This document shows, piece after piece, positions 6,243 to 6,867 of a DNA stretch of 6,867 nucleotides (position 1 is its first letter; each line of letters starts with the position of its first letter). The translations under genes were made by a program, and so were the position numbers. This stretch comes from Propionibacterium sp. GTDB lineage: Bacteria; Actinomycetota; Actinomycetes; Propionibacteriales; Propionibacteriaceae. The notes beneath the pieces were generated by a model that searched no databases, was not told the DNA's origin, and was given only the letters and a program-made list of their open reading frames with translations. The DNA lies in the NCBI GenBank assembly GCA_012514785.1, contig JAAYZP010000287.1:1-6867 (forward strand), written 5' to 3'.

Positions 6243-6268
6243 GGAACAAACGCGCCCGCTCGCGCGTT
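6243..6268 (+). promoter_or_regulatory. Sigma-R/SigH-type promoter of rbpA
   Basis: GGAAC (6243-6247) and GTT (6266-6268) are separated by exactly 18 bases, matching the GGAAT/C-N18-GTT consensus of the thiol-stress sigma factors SigR (Streptomyces) and SigH (mycobacteria). The GGAAC begins directly after the upstream stop codon. Initiation 7-10 bases after GTT would give a leader of about 11-14 bases carrying the AGGAGG. In S. coelicolor rbpA is a known SigR target, which supports the reading. TATGTT (6268-6273) could be an overlapping housekeeping -10, but no -35 lies at proper spacing. Confidence 0.65.
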
Positions 6269-6278
6269 ATGTTTCATG

Positions 6279-6284
6279 AGGAGG
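6279..6284 (+). promoter_or_regulatory. Perfect Shine-Dalgarno of rbpA
   Basis: AGGAGG lies four bases before the ATG at 6289 and is the strongest ribosome binding site in the window. It fixes this start over the out-of-frame ATG at 6276 and predicts high expression, as expected for an abundant RNA polymerase partner. Confidence 0.85.
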
Positions 6285-6288
6285 AATC

Positions 6289-6630
6289 ATGGCAGACCAT
6301 GCACTTCGTGGCGTTGGATTAGGCTCCAAGACCTTCGAGGACGAGCAAGGCATCGAGTTCGCGGACCGACAGGTCCTCGGTTTCGACTGCCCCAACGGCC
6401 ACCATTTCGAGGTAACTTTCGCGATCGAGGCAGAACTTCCCACCGAGTGGGAATGCAAGAAATGCGGCAAGGTGGCTGTTCGCTCCGACGGTGTCGTGGG
6501 CGAGGAGAAAGTCACCAAGCCCGTGCGCACCCACTGGGACATGCTTCGCGAGCGCCGCTCCATCCCGGAGCTCGAGGACATCTTCAACGAACAGCTCAAC
6601 AAGAAGCGCGAGAACGACGCGCTCTACTGA
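6289..6630 (+). CDS. rbpA: RNA polymerase-binding protein RbpA
   Basis: RbpA is an actinobacterial transcription factor that binds RNA polymerase together with group 1/2 sigma factors and stabilises the open promoter complex. The 113 residues show the full domain order. An N-terminal tail (LRGVGLGS, 6-13) leads to a core domain with a zinc site formed by C34, H38, C56 and C59 (CPNGH and CKKC). A basic linker follows (about 72-82, EEKVTKPVR), then the sigma-interacting domain opening with RTHWDMLRERRSIPELE (80-96), with R89/R90 in the ERRS motif that contacts sigma. All four zinc ligands are present, as in Streptomyces; the mycobacterial protein has lost most of them. The protein ends soon after the sigma-interacting helices and lacks the longer Streptomyces tail. 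A sigma-R-like promoter and a perfect ribosome binding site precede it, and a strong hairpin follows. Read-through from the phosphodiesterase gene may add basal transcription. Confidence 0.97.
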   Translation: MADHALRGVGLGSKTFEDEQGIEFADRQVLGFDCPNGHHFEVTFAIEAELPTEWECKKCGKVAVRSDGVVGEEKVTKPVRTHWDMLRERRSIPELEDIFNEQLNKKRENDALY

Positions 6631-6649
6631 CAATCACGGATCAATATCC

Positions 6650-6683
6650 ACGACGGCTCCCACCATCAGGCGGGGGCCGTCGT
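6650..6683 (+). terminator. Transcription terminator of rbpA
   Basis: ACGACGGCTCCC (6650-6661) pairs with GGGGGCCGTCGT minus its wobble position (6672-6683): twelve pairs including one T-G, with a ten-base loop. It starts 19 bases after the rbpA stop. No T-run follows, as is usual for GC-rich actinobacterial terminators. Confidence 0.75.
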
Positions 6684-6685
6684 CG

Positions 6686-6708
6686 CTCAACAAGCTTTGC
6701 TGGTTGAG
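6686..6708. repeat. Imperfect hairpin at the left edge of the repeat element
   Basis: CTCAACAAGC (6686-6695) and GCTGGTTGAG (6699-6708) are inverted copies matching at nine of ten positions around a three-base TTT loop. Both arms are versions of the dispersed repeat end. It directly follows the rbpA terminator and may support termination or mark a second, outward-facing repeat end. Confidence 0.5.
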
Positions 6709-6867
6709 TCCGTCGAAACCATCCTCAGCGAACAGCTGGAACCGGCTTCCTGCCCAAGTCCGGGGTGGTTTCGACCTTCCCGGGGCTCCTTCCCTTCGAC
6801 CATCGTGCAGCGACTCCGTCGCGACACGAGCTCAGGGACCACGTCGCGCCGGGAGCTCAACCAGCGA
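6697..6867. repeat. 171-base non-coding element with terminal inverted repeats
   Basis: The left end, TTGCTGGTTGAG (6697-6708), and right end, CTCAACCAGCGA (6856-6867), are inverted copies at eleven of twelve positions. Inside is a further exact ten-base inverted pair, GTCGAAACCA (6712-6721) and TGGTTTCGAC (6766-6775), and the phrase GAGCTCAGGGACCA (6828-6841). These phrases recall an intergenic repeat common in actinobacterial genomes (from memory, unverified). No open frame with protein-like character is seen, so this stretch holds only repeat structure. It reaches the window edge and may continue. Confidence 0.6.

Noticed and set aside
6276..6707. Frame-shifted open frame starting at the ATG at 6276 over rbpA
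   Set aside because: It overlaps the whole of rbpA in another frame, gives an Arg/Gly-rich product, and its start precedes the Shine-Dalgarno that serves the ATG at 6289.
1..6867. CRISPR array, tRNA, rRNA, transposase or phage genes
   Set aside because: No evenly spaced direct repeats, cloverleaf-like segment, or recombinase-like protein was seen on either strand.

Overview
The window is GC-rich chromosomal DNA of an actinobacterium. The clearest marker is an intact rbpA gene at 6289-6630; RbpA is an RNA polymerase-binding protein confined to Actinomycetota. GC-rich third codon positions fit this. A dispersed repeat with ends like GCTGGTTGAG / CTCAACCAGC recalls intergenic repeats I remember from Propionibacteriaceae and relatives, but that family-level placement is only a guess. 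Nothing points to recent transfer: no transposase, integrase, phage gene, tRNA or CRISPR array is visible.

Layout. (1) 1-1284 (+): most of a MurA-like enolpyruvyl transferase, cut at its 5' end by the window edge. It keeps the loop cysteine but differs from classical MurA at other usually conserved spots. (2) 1285-1440: a non-coding gap with two hairpins. The first is a near-perfect palindrome made of the two ends of the dispersed repeat. (3) 1441-4587 (+): a compact three-gene operon encoding a MacB/LolD-type ABC ATPase, a secreted and membrane-anchored protein with two CARDB-like Ig-fold domains, and a four-helix MacB/FtsX-type permease. The genes abut or lie 9 bases apart. (4) 4589-5440 (-): a PdxY-type pyridoxal kinase, convergent with the permease gene with one base between their stop codons. 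(5) 5441-5474: a very short divergent promoter region with a nearly symmetrical -10 element, from which the (+) gene for a glycerophosphodiester phosphodiesterase (5475-6242) may be transcribed as a leaderless message. (6) 6243-6288: a short spacer with a close match to a sigma-R/SigH promoter (GGAAC-N18-GTT) and a perfect Shine-Dalgarno, leading into rbpA. (7) 6631-6867: no gene; a strong terminator hairpin, then a 171-base element bounded by 11/12-matching terminal inverted repeats that ends at the window edge.

How the parts work together. The ABC operon is the one locus that looks like a dedicated machine: a mechanotransmission-type ABC pair with a CARDB ectodomain protein where MacA-like adaptors usually sit. 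MurA-like, PdxY, GDPD and RbpA are housekeeping functions (peptidoglycan precursor or related enolpyruvyl transfer, vitamin B6 salvage, phospholipid head-group recycling, transcription) and share no obvious pathway. The most notable regulatory inference is thiol-stress control of rbpA, which is established for Streptomyces coelicolor and appears to be preserved here at sequence level.
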